A DNA stretch of 64,000 nucleotides from Membranipora membranacea (Eukaryota; Bryozoa; Gymnolaemata; Cheilostomatida; Membraniporidae): contig OU612073.1 in the NCBI GenBank assembly GCA_914767715.1, positions 9,238,001 to 9,302,000 on the forward strand, written 5' to 3'. Below, piece after piece: positions 21,939 through 32,500 of this stretch. The notes below the pieces were generated by a model, which saw only the letters and a list, made by a program, of their open reading frames with translations, was not told the DNA's origin and made no database searches. The first letter of the stretch is position 1. Each line of letters starts with the position of its first letter. The translations under genes and the position numbers were made by a program.

Positions 21939-22283
21939 TTTATTTTGTCAGTCACGTAAGTGTAAAATCTCTCACTAATATTACTGCATATTTTTAGGGT
22001 CTCCAGATAAAAATTTAATTTTGGTGCAATGAGATTACACTTAACATAATTTTTACATCGTTTTTACGTATTGACCTGTTCAGTTGAAAAAATATATATT
22101 CTTCACAGTTCAAGAAATTTCTTTGCCCATATTGGCCCATATTGTAAGGTTTTTATACCAAATACAGAAATGGTGTGGGAAATAGAGAGATTCCCATATT
22201 AGGTATCATACAGCTAAATTTTCATGATTATTTAGTGCAACTTATCATTCGTTATCATCACATTAAACAGAAGTACCCGCCTC

Positions 22284-22345
22284 TGGCATAGAGCTTGGTA
22301 CAGACACTCAGGAGAGAAGGAGATAGAGGAGATACAGTGGTACCG
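22284..22345 (+). repeat. RVWYRHSGE-type exon block, isolated copy
   Basis: Contains 'gagcttggtacagacactcag' and the gagataga tract shared with 19111-19190, 22771-22830 and 27395-27450. It is followed by a different sequence (KVAFNLLQKSLLNAHILYRK) that looks like decayed coding DNA. Confidence 0.5.
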
Positions 22346-22770
22346 AAAGGTCGCCTTCAACCTCCTCCAGAAATCGCTGTTGAATGCCCACATCCTATAT
22401 CGCAAGAAAGGAGGTCCTCAAATCTATAAACAATTTCAGCCGGCAGTTATTGCCTCACTGTTGCTTGATGAGACAGAAAATATTAGAAGAATATTCATAA
22501 TGTACTCTTGCCGCAGGATGATTTCTTGACCAGATTAGAGGGAAATCATTTCCTATCTCTCAGTCCAATCATGCTGGTGGTCGGCTGCCACGCAAGAAGT
22601 GTAGAGTTGAATGGTAGGTTTAAGTAGATTACTTGTTATTTACTTGTTATTTTGGTCATGTTATTAGTGTCATATTAAACTATATTACAGTATATATTAT
22701 ATATTGCAATAAACTTTTTCGACAGATAACTTAGGTTTCCTATAGATGATGTGCCACAGAAGAAACAGCC

Positions 22771-23130
22771 ACTGGTACAGAGTTTGGTACAGACACTCAG
22801 GAGAGGAAGAGATAGAGTAGATACCTTACTGTATGTCTTACAGAGGCATGACAGTGGAGGAGATAGAGTTAGGTAAGGGAGATAATTCTATCACTCATCT
22901 CAGTATCCAAGACCTGGAGTGTATCCCTAACTGGTTATCTGATATAGCTCCAGATCTTCTACAGCTCAGACTGCAGAATATAAATTAAGACTCTCTCAGA
23001 CGGGATAGAGTAGAATAACAGGTTTAAGTCGAGTTTGTCTGTGTCATCATGCATAGTCTGGTGTTACTCTGTGTATTGTTTTATTTTATTTTACTATAGT
23101 TATTTTAGTCATGTTATTAGTTATACATAA
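22771..23130 (+). repeat. Long repeat copy A (exon units plus 3' flank), duplicated at 27395-27740
   Basis: Contains the RVWYRHSGE block, exon-like unit copy 5 and a 3' flank (gtcgagtttgtctgtgtcat...). From about 22855 to 23129 it is essentially identical to 27465-27740. The frame ends prematurely because 'aatataaattaagac' introduces a stop, a defect shared by both copies, so the duplication followed the mutation. Confidence 0.85.
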
Positions 23131-23269
23131 GAATATATTACAGTTTATCTATATTGCAGTAAATATTTTGACTGATAAGTAGGAATGGAAAGGCTTAGGC
23201 TTGGGTTAGGCATGCTATAGCAGATGACACAAACTTAGAGGTGGCTGCCTTTGTTAATTTTTACTAATT

Positions 23270-23395
23270 TTTACGCCCATTAAGATTTTATGGTCAAACC
23301 CTTCCGTCTCCAAGTGAAGAAATGGAAAGGATTAGGCTCGGGATGATCCCAAAGGGAATCCCCTCCATCAGAATGTTGCATCTATGCCAACCAAG
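23270..23395 (+). repeat. Diverged copy of the 263-bp unit
   Basis: One frame reads RPLRFYGQTLPSPSEEMERI, comparable with RPLRFHRQRLLSPDERLERR at about 19770-19830. It shows that the family also exists in an older, diverged form. Confidence 0.5.
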
Positions 23396-23639
23396 ATACA
23401 TCTATAATTAATACGACCAATGTATCAATAGTTGACCATAGTTGACTATAGTTATCACTGTCTGCGGATGCTTGACCGAAACACTCAAACAACCTCACGA
23501 CTCGCAGGCGTGTGTACAAGTGTTGGGATAATGTTGATGGTTGATGACTTCTATAAATGGTGACGATATCATATGGTAGGCCACGTTTCCATGTCAGCCT
23601 TCATGTAGATATAGAGTAGATAGCTTACTGTATGACCTA

Positions 23640-23800
23640 CAGAGACATGACAGAGTGGGAGATAGGAGTTAGATAAAAGAGATCAACGATCTGGTGTGTA
23701 TATCTGATATAGCATCAGATCTCATACACTGCTCAAACTGTGGGATATCTATGGAGACTACCAGAAAGGATAGAGCTGTATGTACACACTTGAACAGTAC
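23640..23800 (+). repeat. Exon-like repeat unit, copy 6 (heavily decayed)
   Basis: Recognisable by 'agagacatgacagag', 'gatctggtgtgtat', 'gctcaaactgtgggatat' and 'aggatagagctg', with several deletions. Confidence 0.5.
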
Positions 23801-24519
23801 ATGGACAAATAATATATTGTTGATACTGGAACCTGTGGCCTGCAGGGAGATAATTGATGCTGCATGGTTCAACCACGGGCTCGAAGATGCGGGTCCAAAA
23901 TCATCATTCCTGTATGTAGAGTACATAAATACAATTTTATTTACTTGTTATTTAAGTGATGTTAATAGTGTTATATTGGACTATATTACAGTATGTATGT
24001 TGCAGTATATACCTCTTGCGTCATGGAGACATGGAATCTAATTGTCTGTGTTGGTGAGTAATGGGAAAGCTAAAAATCTACAAACTACAACCAGAGTACA
24101 TTTACCACCTCAACTGTACAGGAGATAGATCCTACCAGAAAGCACATTGTATACCACTCTGCAACTCAGTTCCGAAGCAACTGTGATGACTTTCACCCTA
24201 GGATCGATTTGTGATATGTACGATTTATGCGGAGTTTCTCATCTGAAAAGTCTGAAATCATCAGTTAAATAAAAAACACCTACAATTTCCAAAACCGTAA
24301 AAACGACAGATATTGTGGTGATATGTTCCTTACACTCGTATATCTCATGTAATGTATTTTTGTGTATTGTTGTGAAGTTTAGCGTATTGTTGTGTATTTC
24401 AGTATTTATAGTATGATGAATATCAACCACATCTAGCAGGATGAAAACTTGATTGATTTCACGTTTTCTAATCATTGAAAAAAATTAATTGGCTGCCGCT
24501 CAAAATAACAAAACTAACC

Positions 24520-24620
24520 CCAAATTGGGTGTCTGATATAGCACCTCATCTGATAAAGCTCAAACTGGGGGATATTGGTAAAGACTTTCTCAGGCAGGAT
24601 AGAGTTGAATGACAGGCAGA
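24520..24620 (+). repeat. Exon-like repeat unit, copy 7 (3' part)
   Basis: Begins in the WLSDIAP region ('gtgtctgatatagcacctc') and runs through 'aagctcaaactgggggatat' to 'gagttgaatgacaggc'. Confidence 0.6.
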
Positions 24621-25280
24621 AGTAGATACATTAATTGTAACATTTCATTTACTAGTTATTTAAGTTGTTATAATTAATGTTATATTGGATTTTATCACAG
24701 CTGTCCCACAACCCTTACACTAACAGGAACAGGAACAACTTCCGTAACAACCACACACCTTATCTGTCGGTTGACGCGGCCCTCATGAGCCTACCACACT
24801 TTAATCTCCCCAGCATTTGATTGTTCTGCATGCTATCAAAGGTGTACACTAGTGAGCGCTCTAACATTGGACAAAAACGTTGACAAGCATACTATCAGTC
24901 AAAATAAACAATTATGGGTGTTGCAATGATACCAAATCCCCCAACAAAATATATGTTGATATCAAGAAAGCACGGCTCATGAGCACAACAAGGTTTATGT
25001 GAAACCCAACGCTTCTTCTACTGCCCAGATAGATGTTGGCAAGGTAAAGTTGTGTGAATTTGTTTTGTCGCCAATGCCTGGCCCGGCTGTCGTGTCAGCA
25101 GGTATGGCTCGGTGTGCCTCTGCGTGAGAGAAGACGGCACAATCTTTGTTTGCACATATAAGGGATTTCATTTTGAGGTGCAGTAAGTAGCCGAAGGACT
25201 GAATAAAATGCTCATGTTGTTCTATATTTTATAGATTGACTTTCCTAGCACTCTTAAAACGTTCTTCTACTTTCTCGCCG

Positions 25281-25446
25281 CACATGACGGTGGAGGAGAT
25301 AGAATTAGATTAGGGAGATAATTCTATCACTCATCTCAGTATCCGGGATCTGGAGTGTATCCCTGACTGGTTACCTGATGTAGCACCAGATATCTTACAG
25401 CTCAAACTGGGGGATATTGATGGTGACTCTCAGATAGGGTCGAAGT
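25281..25446 (+). repeat. Exon-like repeat unit, copy 8
   Basis: Nearly full length, starting 'cacatgacggtggaggaga'. It has a stop early in the unit (GATTAGGGAG) and a shortened 3' end. Confidence 0.65.
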
Positions 25447-25547
25447 AAAGCATAAATTGTTATATTTTGTTTATTTCTTGTTTAAGTTATTTTATTTTTT
25501 CGAAATTATTTTACAAACAGCGTAGATACCTTACTGTATGACTTGCA

Positions 25548-25660
25548 GAGACATGACAGTGGAGGAGATAGAGTTAGATAAGGGAGATAATTCTATCACT
25601 CATCTCGGTATCAGGGACCTGGGGTGTATCATTGGTTATCACTGGTTATCTGATGTCAGA
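25548..25660 (+). repeat. Exon-like repeat unit, copy 9 (5' part)
   Basis: The 5' two thirds of the unit is preserved. It then breaks off after a local duplication of 'tggttatc', with unrelated sequence following. Confidence 0.6.
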
Positions 25661-26139
25661 TACTGACCAGAAATTACCCATAGGGTTGATAACCTGATTA
25701 GGCTATAATGATAACTTGACTCTCCTCAAACTTATTAGTGACAGAGAAGGACATGAAGGGATCAGATTGTCAACCTCATCTAGTTTACCAGCATCATGTA
25801 CAATCACCAAACTACAACAGAGGGCAGAAATCTTTACCGATTGCTTATGTCTTTGGTCAAGCTCCAAAAGCTTGCTTACAGTGACGAGGCAGCAAGGTGC
25901 CAAAAGAGTATTTAAAGAGCCTATAACCAGAGCTTCATCTTTGCGATCATGTATATCAGACTGTTTGGTGATCCGTCCAAGACTAAGACATCACATCGGT
26001 CAATGTTTGGTGTCCCATTCCATAATATCAGTGTACACCTACCCAAGACTTTGAGACTAGGGAATGGAAGGTCAATCATGGCTGAGGCGGCAGAGCGCCA
26101 CTTCTACAAGCTCAGGTAATTATACCTCAGGGTGATATA

Positions 26140-26220
26140 ATCATCAGATATCAGATATTATACAGCTAAAGCTGTGGGAGATTTAAGAAGACCTGTCAGA
26201 CAGGATAGATTTGTAAGTAG
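26140..26220 (+). repeat. Exon-like repeat unit, copy 10 (3' part)
   Basis: Short 3' remnant: 'cagctaaagctgtgggagat' then 'cagacaggatagatttgtaag'. Confidence 0.45.
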
Positions 26221-26461
26221 AGTACATATATTATTATATTTTATTTACTTGTTATTTTAGTAGTGTTAATAGGGCTGTGAAAAAAATCGCGTTAATTAGA
26301 CAATTGACGCGATTAATCCATAATAAGATTAATCTGATTAATTCAATGATTAATTTTAATCTTTAAAAAAATTATGCCTTTGTATAAAAGTAAATTATAT
26401 ATGGGTATATTTTTAAATGTATAGAATATTTTACCATATTCACTAGTGCTTTAAATTGCAG

Positions 26462-27095
26462 GTAGAGATGGCTTACGGGGAAGTGATGGTAGGCTTGGCC
26501 CTCAAGGTCCACAGGGATCCTCTGGTTCCCCAAGCCCTCCTGGTCCCCCATCTGAATCAGTTTCAGTCTACATAAGATGGGACAGAACATCATGTGCTGG
26601 AAATTCTTCTCTTGTGTATCAATGTAAGAGCCTTTCTTTAGTGTATTAGTAATATGGCTAAAGATTATATCAAGGTGATAACCATGCTTAGGTTTATTGA
26701 GAGTGGGATGAATAATACGTAGAGAGATAATTACAAAATGTAGATATCATCCTTTGCTTCATAAGTGTTCACTTGTTCATTGTGATTTCGATTGAACACC
26801 AAACAGGAATTTTCCTGATGTTTCAACCTTGTTATGTGAATCATGACGCTTTGAAATGGATTTTGAGGCAAAAAAAACAAAAAGTGCTATCAAGGTTTTG
26901 CTGCTGGAAGTTACTATAATAGCATTGGAGGAGGTGTGAACTATCAATGTCTCCATCTACAGCCAGAGTATAACTCATGCAACCATGGTGGACCATCTAG
27001 TGTCTTATCTGGTGCTGAGTATGAGTCAGCTTACAATGGACATGTCCAACTAGCCATACTCGACCATAACATGAATTGCAACAGAAATGTAAAGA
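26462..27095 (+). pseudogene. Short-chain collagen C4-like fragment (collagen repeat plus C-terminal domain)
   Basis: Exon 26462-26623 begins with Gly-X-Y repeats (DGLRGSDGRLGPQGPQG, then PPGPP) and enters VYIRWDRTSCAGNSSLVY. The second exon, from about 26885, reads GFAAGSYYNSIGGGVNYQCL, then PEYNSC and GAEYESAY, and ends at a GTGTGT donor after NVKKG. This order (collagen stalk, Y-x-RW-x-R-x-[ST]-C, LVY-x-G, GGG-x-NY-x-CL, GAEY) is that of short-chain collagen C4-like extracellular proteins first described in sponges and found in several invertebrate phyla. No signal peptide exon or clear last exon is visible, and the surroundings are repeats, so I call it a gene fragment. The exact acceptor of exon 2 is ambiguous. 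Confidence 0.65.
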
Positions 27096-27243
27096 AAGGT
27101 GTGTTATCAATTTGGCAGAGAGAGTATGGAAGTTCAATATCATGACTTCTATGTTGACATAATAAGCTCAACAAGAATCCTGGTAAAAACAAATCAAGCT
27201 CATCGCTTACCACATTAACCACCGATGAATTTGTTATTTACAG

Positions 27244-27376
27244 ATGAGCACGGAGAACCGGTCATGAGGATGACCTACTCAGAGGCTGCAAAGGCGTACA
27301 GGTTGAGGAAGGTATATGTTCAAAGGACGTACAGTTTTAGAGAAAGAATCAAGGCTAGGGTCATGGATCCATTATA
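27244..27376 (+). other. Possible helix-turn-helix exon of transposon type
   Basis: After an acceptor-like TTTACAG at 27242 the frame reads GEPVMRMTYSEAAKAYRLRK and ends at a stop near 27375. The 'YSEAAKAY-L' pattern resembles Psq-type HTH motifs of pogo-like proteins. It is unlikely to be the next exon of the collagen fragment. Confidence 0.3.
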
Positions 27377-27394
27377 GCATCACATTAAACAGAA

Positions 27395-27740
27395 GTAGTA
27401 CAGAGGCTGGTACAGAGTTTGGTACAGGCATTCAGGAGAGAAGGGGATAGAGGCATGACAGTGGAGGAGATAGAGTTAGATAAGGGAGATAATTCAATCA
27501 CTCATCTCAGTATCCAAGACCTGGAGTGTATCCCTAACTGGTTATCTGATATAGCTCCAGATCTTCTACAGCTCAGACTGCAGAATATAAATTAAGACTC
27601 TCTCAGACGGGATAGAGTAGAATAACAGGTTTAAGTCGAGTTTGTCTGTGTCATCATGCATAGTCTGGTGTTACTCTGTGTATTGTTTTATTTTATTTTA
27701 CTATAGTTATTTTAGTCATGTTATTAGTTATACATAAGGG
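27395..27740 (+). repeat. Long repeat copy B, duplicate of 22771-23130
   Basis: Contains the RVWYRHSGE block and exon-like unit copy 11, with the same internal stop and the same 3' flank as copy A 4.6 kb upstream. Immediately after it (27741-27785) is a 3' remnant of another unit ('aggcaggaaagagttgaatgatgg'). Confidence 0.85.
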
Positions 27741-27835
27741 GTGGCTTTACTCTCTTAGGCAGGAAAGAGTTGAATGATGGTTTCAAGTATAGTGTACATA
27801 ACATGTTCTAATATTTTATTTACTTGTGTCAATAG

Positions 27836-28030
27836 GGTGTCAATATCGCCGAGTCAGAAACTGCCTGATGTGATCAAAGAAAAGTATCCCAACATGAGAG
27901 TCATCATTGACTGCACGGAGATATTCAACGACTTACCTCTACCAACTGTTGAACTCAATATTCCCATTTCTTGGCAACATAACCCAATTTCGACAACAAA
28001 TGCCTGGACGTTTTTCTATGAAACTTAACC
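27836..28030 (+). pseudogene. DDE transposase fragment (DDE_Tnp_4/ISL2EU-like)
   Basis: The frame reads LPDVIKEKYPNMRVIIDCTE, then IFNDLPLPTVELN. The motif YP-x-x-R-VIIDCTEIF includes the first catalytic aspartate and is characteristic of animal DDE_4 transposases, where the typical form is 'F-x-x-YP-x-x-R-x-IIDCTEIFIE-P'. The downstream catalytic region is missing and a second, worse copy lies at 28330-28420, so the element is dead. Confidence 0.65.
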
Positions 28031-28106
28031 ATAAATGAAAGAAAAAATTACATGTCAGCTTAAGGAATTATTAGACCGAGGTATCATGGGCATAACCATA
28101 TTACGC

Positions 28107-28295
28107 CCTTAGAGATATGACAGTGGGAGAAATAGAGTTAGATCAGGGAGATAATTTTATCACTCATCTCAGTATCAGGGATCAGTGTATCCCTAACTGG
28201 TTACTGATGTAGCGCCAGATCTCTTACAGCTCAAACTGGGTGATATCAATGAAGACTCTCTCAGACAGGATAGAGTTGAATGGCAGGTTCAAGTA
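28107..28295 (+). repeat. Exon-like repeat unit, copy 13
   Basis: The 3'-most member of the family, from 'agagatatgacagtgggaga' to 'gaatggcaggttcaagtag', with small deletions that interrupt the frame. Confidence 0.65.
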
Positions 28296-28329
28296 GAGTT
28301 CAAATACTATACTATTTTATTTGCTTCCG

Positions 28330-28425
28330 CCAATATGATGTCAATATGGCCTGGTCAGAAACTGGTGCCCCAACACAAGAGTCATCATTGACTGCACAGA
28401 GATATTCATCCTGGAAGAAGGCAGC
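28330..28425 (+). pseudogene. Second decayed copy of the DDE transposase fragment
   Basis: The nucleotide string 'agtcatcattgactgcac-gagatattca' is shared with 27896-27928 and follows a similar 'gatgtcaatat-gcc-gtcagaaactg' lead-in. It has a deletion that disrupts the VIIDCTEIF frame. Both fragments follow a copy of the exon-like repeat, so they were duplicated together. Confidence 0.55.
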
Positions 28426-28489
28426 TTTTTACTCAATACAAAAAAGAGAAGGAAGTCCATGATGCTGAGAGAAAAAACCCAATGTTGTA

Positions 28490-29590
28490 ATAAAAAAAAA
28501 TCAGCACAACAGGAAAGCTCTACATTGATACAGCAAACAGCAACTCGATAAAAAAAAGACTAAGGCAAATAAGAAAAGTGCAGAACGGTACTTCAGGTGT
28601 GGTACTCATCTTTTAAATAATAAAATGGAAGGGGAAATTGGAAGTGACTGGCAAGCTGCCGCTAAATTCAGCATACGCCCTGCTCAACAAGATTATGAGC
28701 ATCCAGATATAAAAAGAAAAATGTTTCGTCAGTGTCCTATACTTATCAGTTATTCATGAGAACTTCTCAGCAGACGACCCAGCACAGGAAGGCACGGACT
28801 ACCTCAGCTGCTAGACAATGTGGCCCGAAACGACAGTCAACCAATGAAACTTGACAATCAATCCACAATCGACATAGCCGATGGCATCAATGTGAGCCAT
28901 ATGGATGAGAATTGAGTAATGTTCAATAGACATTACGATCGCTGATATCTTTAAAAAAAAACTCGCTTGTTACCGATATGATAGGCCTAAGCTCTGCAAT
29001 ATGCCAGACCTAAGGAAGTGGTTTGGCCTTAGGAAGGACTAACCTAAAACTAACTAACCTATATTTTTAAAACTAACCTAAAAAACTAACCTATATTTTT
29101 TATTTTTGTGTTTAATATGATATATCTTTATACATTGTTATTGCATGAACCATCAGCCATAGGTGTTCTCCCTGGTGTGTAAAAAAACAAAATAAAACAA
29201 TCGCATAAAGGGAAGAAAACGCATAAAAAGAACCAAGGGAATGTTCTTGAACTACCCTCTTTTTGCCATTGTATGTTGCTTTGTTTCTTGTTTGATCGTG
29301 TGGTTTTTTCAATTACTTTGCATCTACCTTCATTCCAAGTCAACCAAAAATATGTGACATCGTTGAATCAGGGTTAAATATTAAAGTTTCATTTGTTGTT
29401 TTTAAAACTGGAGTTGTGCATACAATGTACCGAGAAGACAACTCTGGCCCTTTGCATTGTACTGTTTCCTGTTTACCAGTATCCCTTCCATGCTCTCTGA
29501 ATAGAAGAATAGAATAAACTCACCATCAGAAACAACAACAAAGGTTTCCATGTAGAACATTGCACCTCATTCCAAAGTAGATGGAACTTG
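28490..29590. other. No gene recognised
   Basis: Poly-A interrupted, low-complexity DNA with short tandem 'aaactaacctatattttt' repeats (29045-29105). It may be further decayed transposon. It ends at the MTRF1L terminal exon. Confidence 0.4.
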
Positions 29591-29597
29591 CCAGATT

Positions 29598-32500
29598 TCA
29601 GGATCCAGATGTTTCCATGTCATCAAGGAGTCGACTGAGCTGATCGCGTCGATCGATGGATATGAGCTCAGTGAGAAATTCTTCAAATGACTCATCACCT
29701 GTCATGAAGTCCCGTATACTATTCACAGACAGCTTAACTCTGTGATCTGTCACTCTGTCTTGTGGGAAATTGTATGTCCTGATCTTTTCATTCCTATAGA
29801 GAGAAGAAAATAATCGACAATAAATGACAACAAAACCCATCTGAGTCCTGCATTTCAAATATATCGCTACATATATATATATAAGCTTTAACCTATCTGG
29901 TATATTATTAGAATATTACAAAATATTAGACACATTCACACAAAAAAGTTATAAGTTATCATACCAAGTATGTATGATTATGATACAATGAACACAAAAC
30001 TCTGTGAAATATGCCAAACGCCAACCACAGTTACCTTATTGGTTGAAATTATAATGTGTTGCCCCTACCAGAACACTCAGTGAGCAGGGAGACAAATATC
30101 CAATGTTTGAAAAACCCATGAACATATCATGATGTTACATCTGTTTACGGTCATTTTTTTAAAATTTATTGGCATAACTTCCATTGATATAACAGGCATG
30201 ATCGATTGAATGACGTGCACAAACTACTAATATCATTATCACTGACCTGTTGGCACCACCTATCTGTAGTTTCCTCATGGTGGAGGTCTTAGTCTGTTGG
30301 GCAGTGAGCTGTTGTTCGTACAAACGTGATTGGAGATTACTCAGGGCTTTAGCTCTATTTTGATGCTGTGATCGTGTTTCTTGACATTCTACGGCCATAC
30401 CTAATAGAATAACATACCAACTTATCAGATAAGCACAATGATCAATCAAATCAGTCAAGGAGAATTAATGTGAGGTATGGGGGGCTGGAACAATCAACCT
30501 GGAAAGCTCCCCAAGCGGGGCTTGGAAACCGTGACTTCGGCCGCACCAATCGCCTGGCAGTGAACAGGATGCATGCTAAGCGAATACGCCATCTCACCAT
30601 CCCAAAAAAGAAAGGGTTGATGGTGCTATAAAATTTTAAATTGATTTTTTTTATCAGTGTTTTGGAGAAAACAACTGACAGAAATCAGGAGCGATATAGA
30701 TATAGATATAAATATAGATCGCAAGCACTGTCAAAATAAATAATAATGAGTTTAATTTACTATGTGATACAGAATCAGATCTGATCAGGTCATGAAAGAC
30801 CAACAGTAACCTTCAACTCACCTGTAGGTAGATGAGTAATACGAACAGCTGAACTTGTTTTGTTTACATGTTGTCCTCCACCACCAGAGGCACGAAATGT
30901 GTCAATCTAAAACAATATAATACAATGAAATATCTTAATTGTCAAGCTTTTCAATTGTAGGAATCTATTTCTATCCTATGATTCATACCATTAATCCAAT
31001 AAATAGAGGCTGAATTTAAGTTGTGTTGTGCACAGCGCTGTTCTGAACCGGCTGCGAGCGACTGTCATGCTAAAAAACCTTGTGATAAAATGTGATGCAC
31101 CCAAGTTCATGCGTACTACATTGGATGTCTGGGAGTGGACAAAGTCATGAGCATCCCCAAATACATAAATTCACACCCTGTAATACATCATTGCAAGGGG
31201 GATAGATTGCAATGGCCTTGCTACCTGCAACTTAGCACACAATCCAGCCCTGACAAAACACAAACTCATTGCTTAGCTTACCTTGAGGTCTTTAGGCTGG
31301 ATATCGATAGTAATATTACGAGGTGTAGGGAGCACAACTACCACCACTGTACTGGTATGTATACGACCTGACCTATCAGTTAACGGTGACCTCTGAACTC
31401 TGTGAACTCCACCTATAAATAAGTAAGAATTAATTAGGTACACACAAGTCCGCTTCCATTGCATTCTACTTGTTAGATCAGAGTTCAAAATGAGGGATTC
31501 TACAAGAACAGTCGATTGTACATCATATACATTGTAGCCTTATCTCATTGGGCCTTTTCAGATAAGGCTATACATTGACATCAGATAAACAGACGGTAAT
31601 ATTTACATGACATCACTATTTCTCAACTAAAATACTTAACCCCTAAACTAAAGTTTGGATCCTTTAGATCACATTGAATATTGAGCCATAATGAAGTTAA
31701 TGATTATTACTGTAAGGAGTATACACTAATTTGGTGAGTGTCATTTGGGATTTTGTAAAGTAAAGTACAGAAGCACTACACTACATTAGAAATTGATAAG
31801 CAACTTACTTTCGAATTTCATTAGATTGTAGACACCCTCCCCTGAGATTGTAGTAACAGCCTTGAGCATAGACTGATCACCACCTGCCTCAGTCATCGGT
31901 ATCCACTCTATGGCGCCCATACTCCAACCTCGATACTGACAAAACCTGTAATGGCAATAACGTCAAACTGAAACCAAAGTTAAGACTGAGACCTGCCATA
32001 CAGCCAAATATGTGCTTATTGAATTCTGTATAGCCCAAAACTAATAATATGAGGCTGTGATCCATTGTCACCTAATGACCAGATAATTTGCACAATCTGA
32101 TCGTCAAAATCAAGGTGTGAAATTAATTATCTACCTTATCATGTGAAGTAGTTACTGTCTTACTAGCGGAAAATAATGGTGTCATCAGCTAGTGCTTAAA
32201 TTTCATGCCCGATTGTGAAGATCTTGGAGCTATTCAGAATTAGATGAGCACAAATTTGCCCTGGTGACAGAAGTAGATTAATATGTGTGCTGAATGCTAA
32301 CCATCTGATCACGCAAGGCAACTTGCCCGGATTGTAACCGAAGACATTTGGAGAAAAGTAGGCTCAAGATACTGTATACAGACGAAAAATCTGGGGGTTC
32401 TTCCAATAAGAGAGAGCAAAAACTCATATCTCACTATTAATAATTTTGCTCCCTCAATGGCTCTTTGCTTGAAATGAGGCCACAGTCTAATTTAGACCTT

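Noticed and set aside
25716-26054. Plus-strand 112-aa frame in the duplication zone
   Set aside because: No recognisable motif, and a similar-length opposite frame exists; kept out for lack of support.
26270-26370. Possible regulatory palindrome around 'atcgcgttaatt...gcgattaatc'
   Set aside because: It looks like simple AT-rich MITE-type repeat DNA with TTAAT/ATTAA echoes; boundaries and function cannot be supported.
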